From Viola odorata (Eukaryota > Streptophyta > Magnoliopsida > Malpighiales > Violaceae), in the NCBI GenBank assembly GCA_963691705.1, contig OY829542.1, forward strand, positions 35,388,579 through 35,452,578: a DNA stretch of 64,000 nucleotides, written 5' to 3'. The position numbers and the translations under genes were made by a program. Shown here piece by piece: positions 1-9,690 of this stretch. Positions within the stretch are counted from its first letter, which is position 1. The number at the start of each line of letters is the position of its first letter. The notes below the pieces were generated by a model, which saw nothing but the letters and a program-made list of their open reading frames with translations, was not told where the DNA came from and did no database searches.

Positions 1-1753
1 TTATCGCTTGTATGCGGATAACATCCTTACTACGCCTTTCCAACTCATTCATCTGGACTTCTACATAACATTGATGGGCTAAGGAATCATCCCTTTCTTC
101 TGCCATTTGATCCTGTTCTTCTTTCGCTGCTCACATCTGTTCCACTACTTGAGCGTAAGCCATGACATTCATTCCTTCGCTCACCTGAGATTCCCCTTCT
201 TCTTCCATTGGTTTCTGATGTTTTGGGCGGGGTAAGACATTGCCGTTAACTCGTCTTAACCTCCACTGTGAATATTCCGGTATCGTTGCTGCAGGGCCGA
301 CGTGTCCTTTGAGACAAAAGGGGTGAGTACAGTCTTGGGCGTACTACTGAATGTTCTGATTTTCTCCGGTGTGTGGCAGGTTTGACCTTGTCATGTCGAA
401 GGTCATGGGGATTACTTGCGTGATGCAAAATTATCTGAGGACGAGGGCGGGGCAATGGTGAACGCACCCCCATGCTCCGATCAAAGGAACCCAAGGTAAG
501 GGTCCACAGTAAATGATGGGATCGGAGGCCTGCAGCCATTTGGCATGCCAACTGAAGTCTTCTCCCGAGAGGTTTATGAATCTGTCGACCCAAACATCTT
601 TATTCTCCATTTTCCATTTATCTGTGGTCATTGCATTGATAACTCTGATTAAAGGGCACGATTTTATGTAGCTTGCAAAGAATATGGACTGATCTAGTGT
701 GTGTTTGAAGTGGCTGACTAGCCATACTGTTAACAACTGGGTACAACAGGTAAGTTTTCCTTTCCCTTTCCTTCGACAAAAGTCTCGGCCAAGATGGCTG
801 TTGTAGGATTGATGGCCTTTGCCTCCATTTCGTAAAAGACATTGGCTGTTGCAAAATCGATGGCGTTCTTCATTTTAGGAAAAAGGACAAATCCTACGAT
901 TGCGAAAGCCAAAATCCTTAAGTGTTTTTCCCCGTTGGACAATTGAAATCGTGCTTCAATATCTGACTAGCACCAGAAGTAGTCACCTTCTCTGACATGA
1001 GTAGTGATTCCTAACAACTTATCAAGCCTTATTTTGACACTCGAGGAGTCGAGTCGAACATTCTGGTATATGACCGATATAGGAGATGTGAAGCATATCA
1101 GAGCGGAATATTCCTCTAGTGTGGGAGTCAAGTCTATCCCTCTGTCAAAAGAGAAGCACCGATAATAGGGATCCCAGAATTTTAGGGCTGCCCGGATGCA
1201 ACCCCAATCAGTCTTTACATCAACCAAGGTCAGTAGCTTTCCGTAACTACATTTAAACTGTGTCTCCTCATCTTGAGTTAACTCATTTCTCAACTTTCGA
1301 ATCCTAGTTAAGTCAAAATTTGTGACTTCTACTTTGACCTTAGTGGTGATGTCAGGGGTGAACCCAGGTTCCAACAGGTCTCCTCGCGTGGCCTAATCGT
1401 CGAAACTTTGTCCCCCAAAAATATCAAGTGAAAGTAGTGTAGGTGCTGTCATTTTAAGTGCAAAGTAACTTGTACGTGTAAGAAATTTACAGTTCGTATA
1501 AAAGAAAAATTACGAAAAATGAAAATCATGGCAACAAGATAAATAGAGCCACGACAAAGCATATATGATCATGATGCATGTGCTGGGGCTCTGATTTTGA
1601 CTTTTCTAGCTGGCTTGAACGGTTTCCGAATGATACCATGAAAAGGTCCCTAAAGTGTCGTCCAGTGTCCTGATTCCTTGCGAAATCGTATAACCTTTCG
1701 ACTATCTTTAGGGGTTCATCCGAGTTGGGATTGGTGAACACTACCCAGGACAT
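1..1753 (-). pseudogene. Ogre-type ORF1 remnant (upstream of gag)
   Basis: Broken minus-strand coding remnant directly downstream of a primer-binding site and LTR, where Ogre/Tat elements carry an extra ORF1 ahead of gag. Open pieces lie at 1753-1526, 1374-967, 942-730 and 736-431, in shifted frames. The best piece (1374-967) contains FWDPYYRCFSF and PTLEEYSAL, which I recognise from plant proteins of the DUF7745 / plant-mobile-domain-like type encoded by such elements. The next pieces continue that protein (ILAETF, VWLVSHF, WVPLIGAWG). Positions 1-240 read as a charged, probably coiled-coil tail with one in-frame TGA. The function of ORF1 is unknown. At least three frameshifts or stops make it non-functional. 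gag and pol would lie left of the window. The family assignment is from memory. Confidence 0.7.
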
Positions 1754-1934
1754 GTGTCCTAGGGCGTCACTACTACCCTCCTAATTTGGTAATTGTCCCC
1801 GGGGTGTAGGGCACTATGAAATGCATATGACAATTGATATCAAAGTGAATAAATAAACAGACCAGCAATTTATCAAAGCGGGTAAATTTACAAATAAACA
1901 CCTCTCAAAGAAATAAAAACGACTCCGACCCTAA

Positions 1935-1955
1935 AAGTCCCTAGTGAAGTCGCCA
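1935..1955 (-). other. Primer-binding site of the Ogre-type element
   Basis: Three bases inside the LTR end, the minus strand reads TGGCGACTTCACTAGGGACT. This matches the TGGCGACTC...GGGGACTT primer-binding sites of Ogre/Tat elements, which pair with the 3' end of a tRNA-Arg. Its position fixes the element's orientation as minus and marks 1959 as the 3' boundary of the 5' LTR. Confidence 0.7.
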
Positions 1956-1958
1956 AAC

Positions 1959-2250
1959 TGTCGCGCCCCGAAAATTAAAAAATTCGCAAGTGTACGACGA
2001 ATCTGAGACCTTACGATGCTCAGCGTAAAAGGACGCCTCGCAACATGTAATGAAGTCGCCACTCTAATTTTGTCTCTAGGATTAGGGAACCTAATCGTCA
2101 TGGCATAAAAACTAAAATAAATAAAAAACTAAAGGCACAAAAAAGAAGGGTCTAAACCCAAGACAAAGGTTCGGGGTCGTATTATGGACTCGGGAAGGTG
2201 TTAGGCACCCGAGTCACATTCGAAAATGGTTACCGGTTGATAAGAGAGGT
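1959..2250 (+). repeat. Left arm of the long inverted repeat at the Ogre LTR ends
   Basis: About 290 bp which, read on the plus strand, resembles the reverse complement of 7030-7326. Shared blocks in order are TGTCGC-CCCC, AATGAAGTCGCCAC, TTAGGGAACCTAAT, GTCATGGCATAAAAA, GGTTCGGGGTC, GGGAAGGTGTTAGGCACC, GAGTCACAT, GGTTACCGGT and AGAGGTGTTTA. The GGTG...CACC core can itself form a hairpin. Confidence 0.8.
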
Positions 2251-2896
2251 GTTTAAAAGATGTGTTGATAAAAATGTGTTTTGAAAGGGGGTCCTCAGAG
2301 GAATCGTCACTTTAGTATTTTCCATGATCAGGACCGTTCAGGAATAATTAATTGTTCGACGGGGTTACCGGTTTAAAAATCTTTTCGGACGGGGTTACCA
2401 TTTTCAAGACCGATCGATTATTCCTGACCGTAGCGTGATGGGACTGAATTTTCCATAAGACTGAATGAGCGCCCTCTATTTCATCATCGGACCATGCATG
2501 ATTTAATTAATTACTACGTGATTCTATCATGGATAACTTAACAGAGTACAGATTAAATGAGAGGTTTTAAAATGATAAACTGATGTGGGATCGAAGCCAC
2601 CAAACACATACAGTCAATATAAGCGGAATTTAAAACAAATAAACATGGCATCTAAAGCGAGTCCTTTAAACAAGTTGTTCATGTGAATTGATTTTAATTC
2701 TAGCAATTCTATATATCATGCATATGATTAATATTTACGGAAAGCTTTGAATAAATAAAAGGGAAAGAAAGGCGTACTTTTGAGCAAAGCTTGAATTTTA
2801 AACCTACAAAATGAGAATGTTAGTGATAGCTCAAAAAATAGATAAGCAGTTTATGAATGCGAGAATTTAAATAAACAGTTGATATATAGCGAAGAA

Positions 2897-3230
2897 TTAA
2901 ACAATGGTTTGACGAGTACGAAGATAAAAACGGCGATTTGACGCATACGAAAATTTAAATGATGATTTGATAAGTGCAGGAAAATTTAAATGGTGATTTG
3001 ATGCATGCGAGAAATTTATATGATGACAATTGATAAAGATGAGAAATTTAAATGATGACATGATGCATGCGAAAATTTAAATGATGACTTGATGCATACG
3101 AAAATTTAAATGATGATTTGACGAGTGCGAGGAATTTAAATGATGACAGTTGATAAGTGTGAGAATTTAAATGATGATTTTCCGAGTGCGAGAAATTTAA
3201 ATGATGATTTGATGATTTGCAGAAAATTTT
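2897..3230. repeat. Minisatellite in the R-U5 part of the Ogre LTR
   Basis: About eleven degenerate tandem copies of a unit of roughly 29-33 bp, with consensus close to TTTGAYGCATRCGAAAATTT plus AAATGATGA. Copies differ by small indels around the GCATGCGA core. No coding potential is seen. Confidence 0.8.
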
Positions 3231-3923
3231 AAGCAGTTGTTGATTTGCAAAAAAATATCATACGAAGCATGTGAGCATTTTACGAAAAAACACGACCCGA
3301 CATATCGGAAAGAATGAAAATGGGTTGGGCCCAATTTGAAAAATAAAAGAAATGGGCTAGCAATCAAAAATCACATTTTTAATGGTGATGGGCCGAGCCC
3401 ATTACCTTTCTTCTTCCCGCGTGAACAGCCCAGCATAGCACTGTTCATCGCCTTCAACCTTGAGTTGCCGGTGCTACTGCCGGCGACCAAGGTCCGGCCA
3501 CCCGTGACCGATTCCAAAAACCTCTATAACGAAACGCTAGTTTCTTTGACGGCTTCCCTACCATATAAACCTCGAGTCTCGGTTTAAAACATACCAAGTT
3601 TAATTTTGAAAAAATGACGAAGACGGTAATTAACAAAAAATAATTAATTCGTAAGATTTATCTAACGATTAAGCAAATTAAAAGCATGTAATTAATCTAG
3701 GTCACATATAGGAATTAATAGGATGAAAACAAGCAATTAATTTGATCAAAAACGCAATCGAAAAATTAAAGAAAGAAAAGGCAGTAAAACCGTTGAGAAT
3801 ACTTACGAAAACAAAAGCTTGGACTGTGGCGACTATCGCTTAAAATGAGCGATCTGTCAAGGAGGGAGAAGAAGAAATCTTGCTTGGGTGAATTCATGCC
3901 ATTTTTGAAGGAAGGTTGTGGCC

Positions 3924-3931
3924 TATTTATA
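3924..3931 (-). promoter_or_regulatory. TATA box of the Ogre LTR
   Basis: The minus strand reads CCTATAAATAGGCC, a canonical plant TATA box. It is followed by a pyrimidine-rich leader containing TTCTTCTTCTCCC. Its placement about 1.96 kb before the LTR's inner end fits a U3/R boundary near 3895. Confidence 0.55.
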
Positions 3932-4998
3932 GGCCAAGATCGCGTGTGGAGGGAGGACGCGACGCTGCGCGTGGAGAAGCATGGCGTGCGCCGGCGGGGC
4001 TAGGGCTGTTGTGGTGGCAGGTCTACGATGTTGTGATGATCGCGGATGGGACAGGAAGTGATAGGAGCAAGCAACTCGGTGGCTTGCTCCACTGCTGCTC
4101 GCTGCCACGGTGTATGTGCACCATGCACCCTTAAATGGTGGGCCGTTGATCTGGTTGACTTCCTTGGTCAACCAGATCAACGATGATGATCAACTTGGCC
4201 TTTTAGCTTATTTAAATGGCCCAGCCATTTTTGAGACTAGTTTAACAGTCTACAGCGAATGAAGAAATTATTTCGTTTAACGTGTTTATTTTCTCGTTCG
4301 GAAACATGAAATGTTCGGACGAAAAATAAATGACATTATGATGAAAACTACGCGAAACGAAATTGGTCGGCATGATTGAAAAAAAGAGTAGGTAATAATT
4401 GATTGAAGACATAAAGCATTCGAGCTATTGTCCGAGCGAACTTACTCGGGTGCAATAAAAGCTCGAACAAAAATAACTAGCAAATTATTTTATGCGATGA
4501 CCTAAAATGAAAAAATAACTAGCAAATGACTAACGGATAACTAAAAATATGATTTTTAAGGCTGAAAATATTAATGATAATAATCATGAAAATGACGTGG
4601 CAAAAAATTAAAAATGCGATTTCGAATGCTGACGATGACAACGATGATGATAAAATGTCCTAACGACAGCAAATTGATTTAAAATGGCAATTAATTAAGT
4701 AAAATGACAGAAATGCTAAATTTAATTTAAATGGCGTCGAAATTCGGGTATCAACACGTCCCCACAACATGTGTTTTTTAAACGTTGTGATTGGTCACGT
4801 CCTCACAACTTGTCTTTTAAAAGGTGTGAAAGGTTACGTCCCTCACATTATGTCTTTTTAAACGTTGTGAAGGTCACCTCCCCACAGCATGTCTTTTTTC
4901 AAACATTTAAATTTTCATAGTTGAGTCAAAGCTACATGAGCATCAGACAACACTCAAGCATCAACAACAACGGACTACGAGTATGACCCTCGCCGGAG

Positions 4999-5430
4999 CT
5001 GAAGTTTACATTTTCTGCATCGACTTCCGACAATTGCGTTGTCCCCGTTCGGATGTCAAATTTACATTTTCTGCATCGATGTCCGACAGTTGCGGTATCC
5101 CCGTTTGGATATCCAGTTTCATTTTCTGCATCGATGTCTGATAGTTGCAGTGTCCCCGTTTGGATATCAAGTTTCATTTCCTGCATGGATGTCCGACAGT
5201 TGCGGTGTCCCCGTTCGGATATCAAGTTTCAGTTTTTGCATCGATGTCCGACAATTGAGGTGTTCCCACTCGGATATCAAAGTTTACATTTTCTGCATCG
5301 ACGTCCAACAATTGCGGTGTCCCCGTTCGGATGTCCAGTTTTACGTTTCTTGCATAAGATGTCCAACAATTGCAGCGTCCCCGTTCAGATGTCACATTTT
5401 TATTTTCTGTATCGACTTCCGAATAGTAAA
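4999..5430. repeat. Minisatellite in the U3 part of the Ogre LTR (55-58 bp unit)
   Basis: About 7.5 tandem copies with TCCCC anchors at 5042, 5098, 5153, 5208, 5264, 5320 and 5378, giving periods of 55-58 bp. Each copy carries TTTTCTGCATCGATGTCCGA followed by CAATTGCGGTGTCCCCGTT or a close variant. ORFs through it on both strands are repeat translations, not genes. Confidence 0.9.
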
Positions 5431-6208
5431 GAGGGGGCAACTATTGCTACCCGATTTTTTATTTTAAATTTTTTGTCAAAATGTTTTTCACATTTTTAAA
5501 CGTCATTTTTTCTAAAATCACACATCTGTTTATTTTCGTCCATCTGATGTTTATTTTTACGCTTAATGTCATTTAAATTTTATTCGATAGTTTTTTTTGC
5601 ATTTTTATTGCTTTTCCCGTTCGAACTCATATCGGTTCTGAGTAAAATTCTCGAAACCAATGGTCAAACAATTTCGCTCATTAGCTACTTATTTTTTATT
5701 ATTTTTTTAACTCGTGCTATCTTGTTGCGTTTCGTTCAATTTGTATTTTAGCATTTTCTTATGCTCAAACTTTTGTCGCTTACAAACAATTTTTTGTCGA
5801 ACTGTATGGCGAACTTTTTGCCATTTACTATGTACTAATAATTTTTGGTCTAAATTTATTTCTCGCACCGTTAGCTCGAACCAAATAAACAAATAATAAG
5901 CATTTTCCCCCTCTCATTCTCATCATCATCGTTGATCACCATGACCTTTTTTTTCTTCAACTCATCCAACGACTCTAACCATCTCCCCTTGGCCTCCAAG
6001 TTTCATTTAATGCCTCACCTTCTCCGTCTCTATGTTTTTCAAAAGCCTACTCCCTCTTCAAACCTGCTCATTCATCCTCAGCCAAGCAATTTCTTCCTCG
6101 AAGCTTCCAATCATTCTCAGCCACACACAGCTGCCTCGTCATCAAGGTCTCGTCATCGCTCGATGTCATCTCGTGTACGTCACTTCGCCTTAACCCACTT
6201 AACTCGCC

Positions 6209-6216
6209 TATAAATA
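6209..6216 (+). promoter_or_regulatory. Plus-strand TATA box within the Ogre LTR
   Basis: CGCCTATAAATACCACTC on the plus strand, opposite in direction to the element. Transcription from here would run toward 7326. With the minus-strand TATA at 3924 it forms a divergent pair. Activity is inferred from sequence only. Confidence 0.35.
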
Positions 6217-7029
6217 CCACTCAAACTTCAAGTTGCAAGATGGGGATAGAGGAGCCAAGTGAAAAGCTCATGAACTCTATTCTCCATTTTTTTTCCTTTG
6301 TCTATTTATTTTCTGCATTTTTCTTATGTTTTCTCGCTGTCGAGGATGTGCGACACTGCGACCGAGAAGCTGCCTCACCGCGGCTGTACGCCAGAGTTGC
6401 TGCTGCCTTGCCGACACTAGAGGAAGAAGACGAGTTGTTGCCGCTGCTGCTGGTCCGTTGTCGCGGCTCCATCTCTCTACTGCGCTGCCACTGTTCCTGG
6501 TTTGGGCCAAAAGAAGAAGACGTTGAAGAAGAAGAAGGAGAAGCGGGCTTGGGCTTGTTTTAATTTGGTTTGGTCATGGGCTTGGCTTGTGCCAAGCCCA
6601 AATGGAAAAAAGAAAGGGCTGGGCTGCTAATAGGCCCAACTAATGGGCCCAATTTCTAGGCCCAATTTTTCGGCCCATCGTATTTATTCTTCGTGCTGAT
6701 TTTTCGTATTCCTGTATTGTTTATTTATTTTCATATGCTTGCATGTTTAATTATTTATTTTCGTACGCTTTGCATGCCTAGGTAATTATCCTGCGTGTGT
6801 TTGTTTGTTCAAATTAATTATTTTCACTCGCGCATAGTAATAGTCAAATACTTATCGTTCATCAATCATCCTCTTCAATCTCGATCAAGGGATAAATCAG
6901 TCGATGCCCTTCACAAGTAAATGTTGTCACCCTTTTATTTATTCGCGCTTTTACGCATATACGCTCGTATGCATGGATATATAGAACTGTTAGAATTTTA
7001 TTAATTCATTCGGCATGATCACTAAAGTA

Positions 7030-7326
7030 GGACTTTTTATTTTTCCAAGCATGATTAAACACCTCTTTTTACCGGTAACCTTTTTAGGATGTGACTCGGT
7101 GCCTAACACCTTCCCGAGTCTATAATATGACCCCGAACCACTGTTCTCGGGTTCAGACCCATTTTGCCTTAGCATTTTTATTTTTATGCCATGACATTAG
7201 GTTCCCTAAACCTAGAAACAAAAATAGGGTGGCGACTTCATTGCATCATGTGAGATGAGCCCCATTTCGTCTCACATCTCGTCCCAAACCAGCGTCACGT
7301 AAAAATTGCAAAAAGGGGGTGCGACA
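7030..7326 (-). repeat. Right arm of the long inverted repeat at the Ogre LTR ends
   Basis: This is the outer (5') end of the minus-strand LTR. Its reverse complement is collinear with 1959-2250 over about 290 bp, with small indels. It carries the same GGGAAGGTGTTAGGCACC block and the same AATGAAGTCGCCAC block, which resembles the complement of the primer-binding site. Confidence 0.8.
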
Positions 7327-7941
7327 CTTGCGCTTCCTTGGTTGCCAAAGATTATATGAAATGGAACAAATAATCTTAGAACACTTGAACAAGCTCCATC
7401 CATAGCTCTCTGCATAAAATCTTATTTTCCATGCCTTGCTCGATTCTTTCCACTTAGGAATATCTTGAGAATAACCATGAGAATTAAATACACCAATAAA
7501 TAATTGCAACTGAAGATTCTTACATGTATTGGAATTCTCTTCTTGAATAAGGAACTTGTCTTCGTAAAAGTTGAATGCTCGAACTCTGATTATAGAAAAT
7601 TCCCTCCTTGGATCCATATCATTCTCTCCTTCTTTAAGAAGATTCGTCTTCAAATCTTGCTCGATCTCGGTGAGAATAATTTCATTAACAACAGGCACCT
7701 CAACTACTTGAATCTCAATAATTGGCTCATGCTTGATCCCTTCTTCATCCTCTCTATCGATATCACTTGTGATATGGCCATCGACCAGTGGGGAGTCTTT
7801 CCCGGGATTAGGGTTTTGCACATGGTGTGTGATTGGCACGCCAAAGCTTTCGCTCATTTCATCAACCTTCTAAATAAGGGTTGTCATAATAGCCGACAAC
7901 TGAATCATGATCGCATCCCCATTCACCACATTTTCAGACAT
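7327..7941 (-). pseudogene. gag-like 5' coding fragment, cut by the Ogre LTR
   Basis: A minus-strand reading frame starts at an ATG at 7941 (MSENVVNGD), has one in-frame TAG near 7880, and continues as an acidic stretch down to the Ogre LTR at 7326, where it stops abruptly. It sits just downstream of the LTR-like segment at 7990-8750, so a gag amino-terminus is the natural reading. A KEGENDMDPR segment resembles sequences I associate with chromovirus polyproteins, so the assignment is uncertain. No capsid domain or zinc knuckle remains. Confidence 0.35.
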
Positions 7942-8265
7942 CCCGAATTTTCTGAAAAATCACAACAAGAAATAGAGACGTAAAATTGTACTAATCATAG
8001 CACTCCTCACGTGTTTACCCTTGTGTTTAATCTCTCAAATAATCTCACAAATTCACTCAAATCCTGATAAGAATTTGTCTTCTGCCGAAGGATATATGGA
8101 GAAAGTGGTCCTCTCAGATCAGTGCCCACGACGGTCCGCAGTACCTGCAATACGCCGGAGGGGGTCTCCGGCGGAAACACTCCGATGCTTAAGTCAGTAT
8201 GTGTAGTGAATTTGGCAGAGCTTGGGCCAGTAATTCGTGCTTACCTTCCTCCTTTGTGGGGGAGG

Positions 8266-8273
8266 TATTTATA
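8266..8273 (-). promoter_or_regulatory. TATA box of the Tat-type LTR
   Basis: The minus strand reads TCTATAAATACCTCCCCC, upstream of the GC-rich hairpin segment of the LTR. The same arrangement is seen at 41576 in Tat-2. Confidence 0.5.
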
Positions 8274-8628
8274 GATGAAAGAAGCGTTTCCGCGCAAGTA
8301 AGTTTGCTAGGGAGCAACGGGTCCCGTCAGGGGCAGGGGTTTGCCCATGTTGTGGTATACTGTCAGGGCGGTGCGTGGAGACATGGTTGTTACCCAGGCG
8401 AGGTAACGGTTGGTGCGTTTCCCTTGGGGTGGGATGACACCTCTGGTTGTCCAGAAGGTGGATGTGGGGACCCCCCCTTTTCGTGATGTCAGCTCTCCTA
8501 GTGTTAGCCTCTTAACGGGGGAGATGACAGCTTCGAGCCTACCGTGGAGGTAGGAACAGTGGTTCCGATCTTTCCATGCGGGATAAGAGACGGAAATACC
8601 CTTGTCGTTAGGTGGATTGTTATCATAA

Positions 8629-8648
8629 GCCCAACTGAAAATGAGCCC
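8629..8648 (+). repeat. Direct repeat upstream of antisense ORF 1
   Basis: GCCCAACTGAAAATGAGCCC occurs here and again, identically, at 9365-9384. The copies lie 122 bp and 233 bp upstream of the TATA boxes of antisense ORFs 1 and 2. Either a shared promoter element or a trace of promoter duplication. Confidence 0.6.
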
Positions 8649-8750
8649 GAGTGTTTACCAAGGGCTATCGCCTCTTCTTCATGTGTGAGTTCTCTTCGTA
8701 CTGGAGCGGCTCTTTGTCAAGAAACGAGTTGACTATACTTATCCAGGAGC

Positions 8751-8758
8751 TATAAATT
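8751..8758 (+). promoter_or_regulatory. TATA box of antisense ORF 1
   Basis: GAGCTATAAATTGAAG lies 68 bp before the ATG at 8819, leaving room for a short leader starting near 8785. Inferred from sequence only. Confidence 0.45.
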
Positions 8759-8818
8759 GAAGCTTCTTTTTATGTGAATTTCTCCACACCTTTTCGTCCT
8801 TTCTTTCCACCTTTCATT

Positions 8819-9202
8819 ATGGATGAGCTGACCAGAAATTTTCTGATCTCTAAGACTTTGACCCTGAAGAACCTTACGGAGGGCGATATCGGTTTCCTGG
8901 AGAGGATGATCCTTAAGACCTCCGAGGACGTTCTGGAATTGCAGGGAATTCTGACTCCTGTTTTGTCTAAGCAGCTGGGGATATCTTTGGAGGACTTTAG
9001 CCCTCTGGAGAGCTTGGCAAAGCTGGCCATCACTACTGCTCATCTCGATGTGGTAGCTTCGATGCTGCAGCAGAGGAAGGACCTATTGGCCTGCTGCTTG
9101 AAGGGCATGAGGGCCTGTTCGGCCGAGTTGACCTCCGTTGCTGATGCTTCGAGGGAGGTTCCTGTTATGCCCGGGGAAGATGACGCCGGATCTAATGCTT
9201 GA
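8819..9202 (+). CDS. Antisense ORF 1 of Tat-1, small unknown protein
   Basis: An open 127-codon frame on the strand opposite to Tat-1 pol. I chose the ATG at 8819 (MDELTRNF) because it is the first usable ATG after the TATA box at 8751; the reading frame is open further upstream but only from a GTG. The product has no cysteine knuckle, signal peptide or membrane segment. It is leucine-rich and probably helical, with an acidic end (GEDDAGSNA). I do not recognise a family. Tat-lineage elements are known to carry antisense ORFs (aORFs) between pol and the 3' LTR, which is this position. The intact frame in an otherwise decayed element hints at recent activity or constraint, but 127 codons could also stay open by chance. 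Confidence 0.5.
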   Translation: MDELTRNFLISKTLTLKNLTEGDIGFLERMILKTSEDVLELQGILTPVLSKQLGISLEDFSPLESLAKLAITTAHLDVVASMLQQRKDLLACCLKGMRACSAELTSVADASREVPVMPGEDDAGSNA

Positions 9203-9364
9203 CCGCTGCCTTTGCCTCCTCTTGTTATTTTCTTTTATGCTTTTTGTATATTCCTAGACTTCTTCGGCCGCTTAGGCCATAAATAAATGGTTGCTTCTGC
9301 TTGTTATCGAATCTTCTTTTTCCCGCTCGATCCCTTGATGCTTTAGTTGGGATATTGATTATGA

Positions 9365-9384
9365 GCCCAACTGAAAATGAGCCC
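9365..9384 (+). repeat. Direct repeat upstream of antisense ORF 2
   Basis: Second identical copy of GCCCAACTGAAAATGAGCCC (the first is at 8629). The flanks match for only a few more bases (ATRAGCCCAAC), so the shared block is short and specific. Confidence 0.6.
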
Positions 9385-9616
9385 ACCTCGGGACATAGCC
9401 ATTGTCGTGGTTATGTTCAATGAATGTTCTGTCTCAACTGTTTCCAGGGCCGTTTTCCAGGAATAGGTGACTGGGTGGTTGTTTGGTGCCTTTTGATTGG
9501 CGCATTTATCGAGTAGTTATGCTTGTGCCGGATCGGATTCTGCTATTGTGGTTATTTCTCCCAGGCGTCTTAATTGTTTCTCAGGATCTGCGCGAGGATC
9601 GGAGTGCTTCCTTAGC

Positions 9617-9624
9617 TATTTAAG
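9617..9624 (+). promoter_or_regulatory. TATA-like box of antisense ORF 2
   Basis: AGCTATTTAAGGGAAA lies about 70 bp before the ATG at 9691, nearly the same spacing as in antisense ORF 1. A pyrimidine-rich leader follows. Confidence 0.4.
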
Positions 9625-9690
9625 GGAAATGCTTTCCCCTTTCCCTATTCATCTTCCTCTTTTCCTTCTCTTTCTTTTTTGCAGGTCAGA

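Larger units (their letters stand above)
1959..7326 (-). mobile_element. 5' LTR of Ogre-type Ty3/Gypsy element (5368 bp)
   Basis: On the minus strand it begins TGTCGCACCCCC (at 7326) and ends GGGGCGCGACA (at 1959), next to a primer-binding site. 5.4 kb is very long for an LTR but within the range known for Ogre elements. A TATAAATA box at 3924-3931 on the minus strand suggests about 3.4 kb of U3 followed by about 1.9 kb of R-U5. It holds two minisatellite blocks (2897-3230 and 4999-5430) and long inverted ends. ORFs inside it are short and show no family I know. The second LTR is outside the window, so neither identity nor target duplication can be tested. Confidence 0.72.
7990..8750 (-). mobile_element. 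LTR-like segment of a Tat-lineage element (ends approximate)
   Basis: On the minus strand a TATAAATA box (8266-8273) is followed by GACTTAAGCATCGGAGTG and a CCGGAGACCCCCTCCGGCG hairpin. This R-region layout is typical of Tat-lineage LTRs, and a close variant occurs in the Tat-2 LTR near 41720. It lies between the antisense ORFs of Tat-1 and a gag-like ORF start. It can therefore serve as the 3' LTR of Tat-1, the 5' LTR of the fragment at 7327-7941, or both. I could not fix its TG...CA ends. Confidence 0.5.

Noticed and set aside
3336..3587. Open frames inside the Ogre LTR (for example 3336-3587, 6240-6563) as genes
   Set aside because: Short, no recognisable domain, overlap each other on both strands, and lie in LTR sequence with minisatellites and promoter features.
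4999..5430. CRISPR-like array
   Set aside because: Repeats are directly adjacent without unique spacers and lie in a plant retrotransposon LTR.
5039..5499. Long ORFs at 5039-5499 and 4932-5225 as repeat proteins
   Set aside because: They are translations of the 55-58 bp minisatellite in several frames and on both strands.
7504..7983. Plus-strand 159-codon ORF at 7504-7983
   Set aside because: It is the shadow of the minus-strand gag-like frame and has low-complexity composition.
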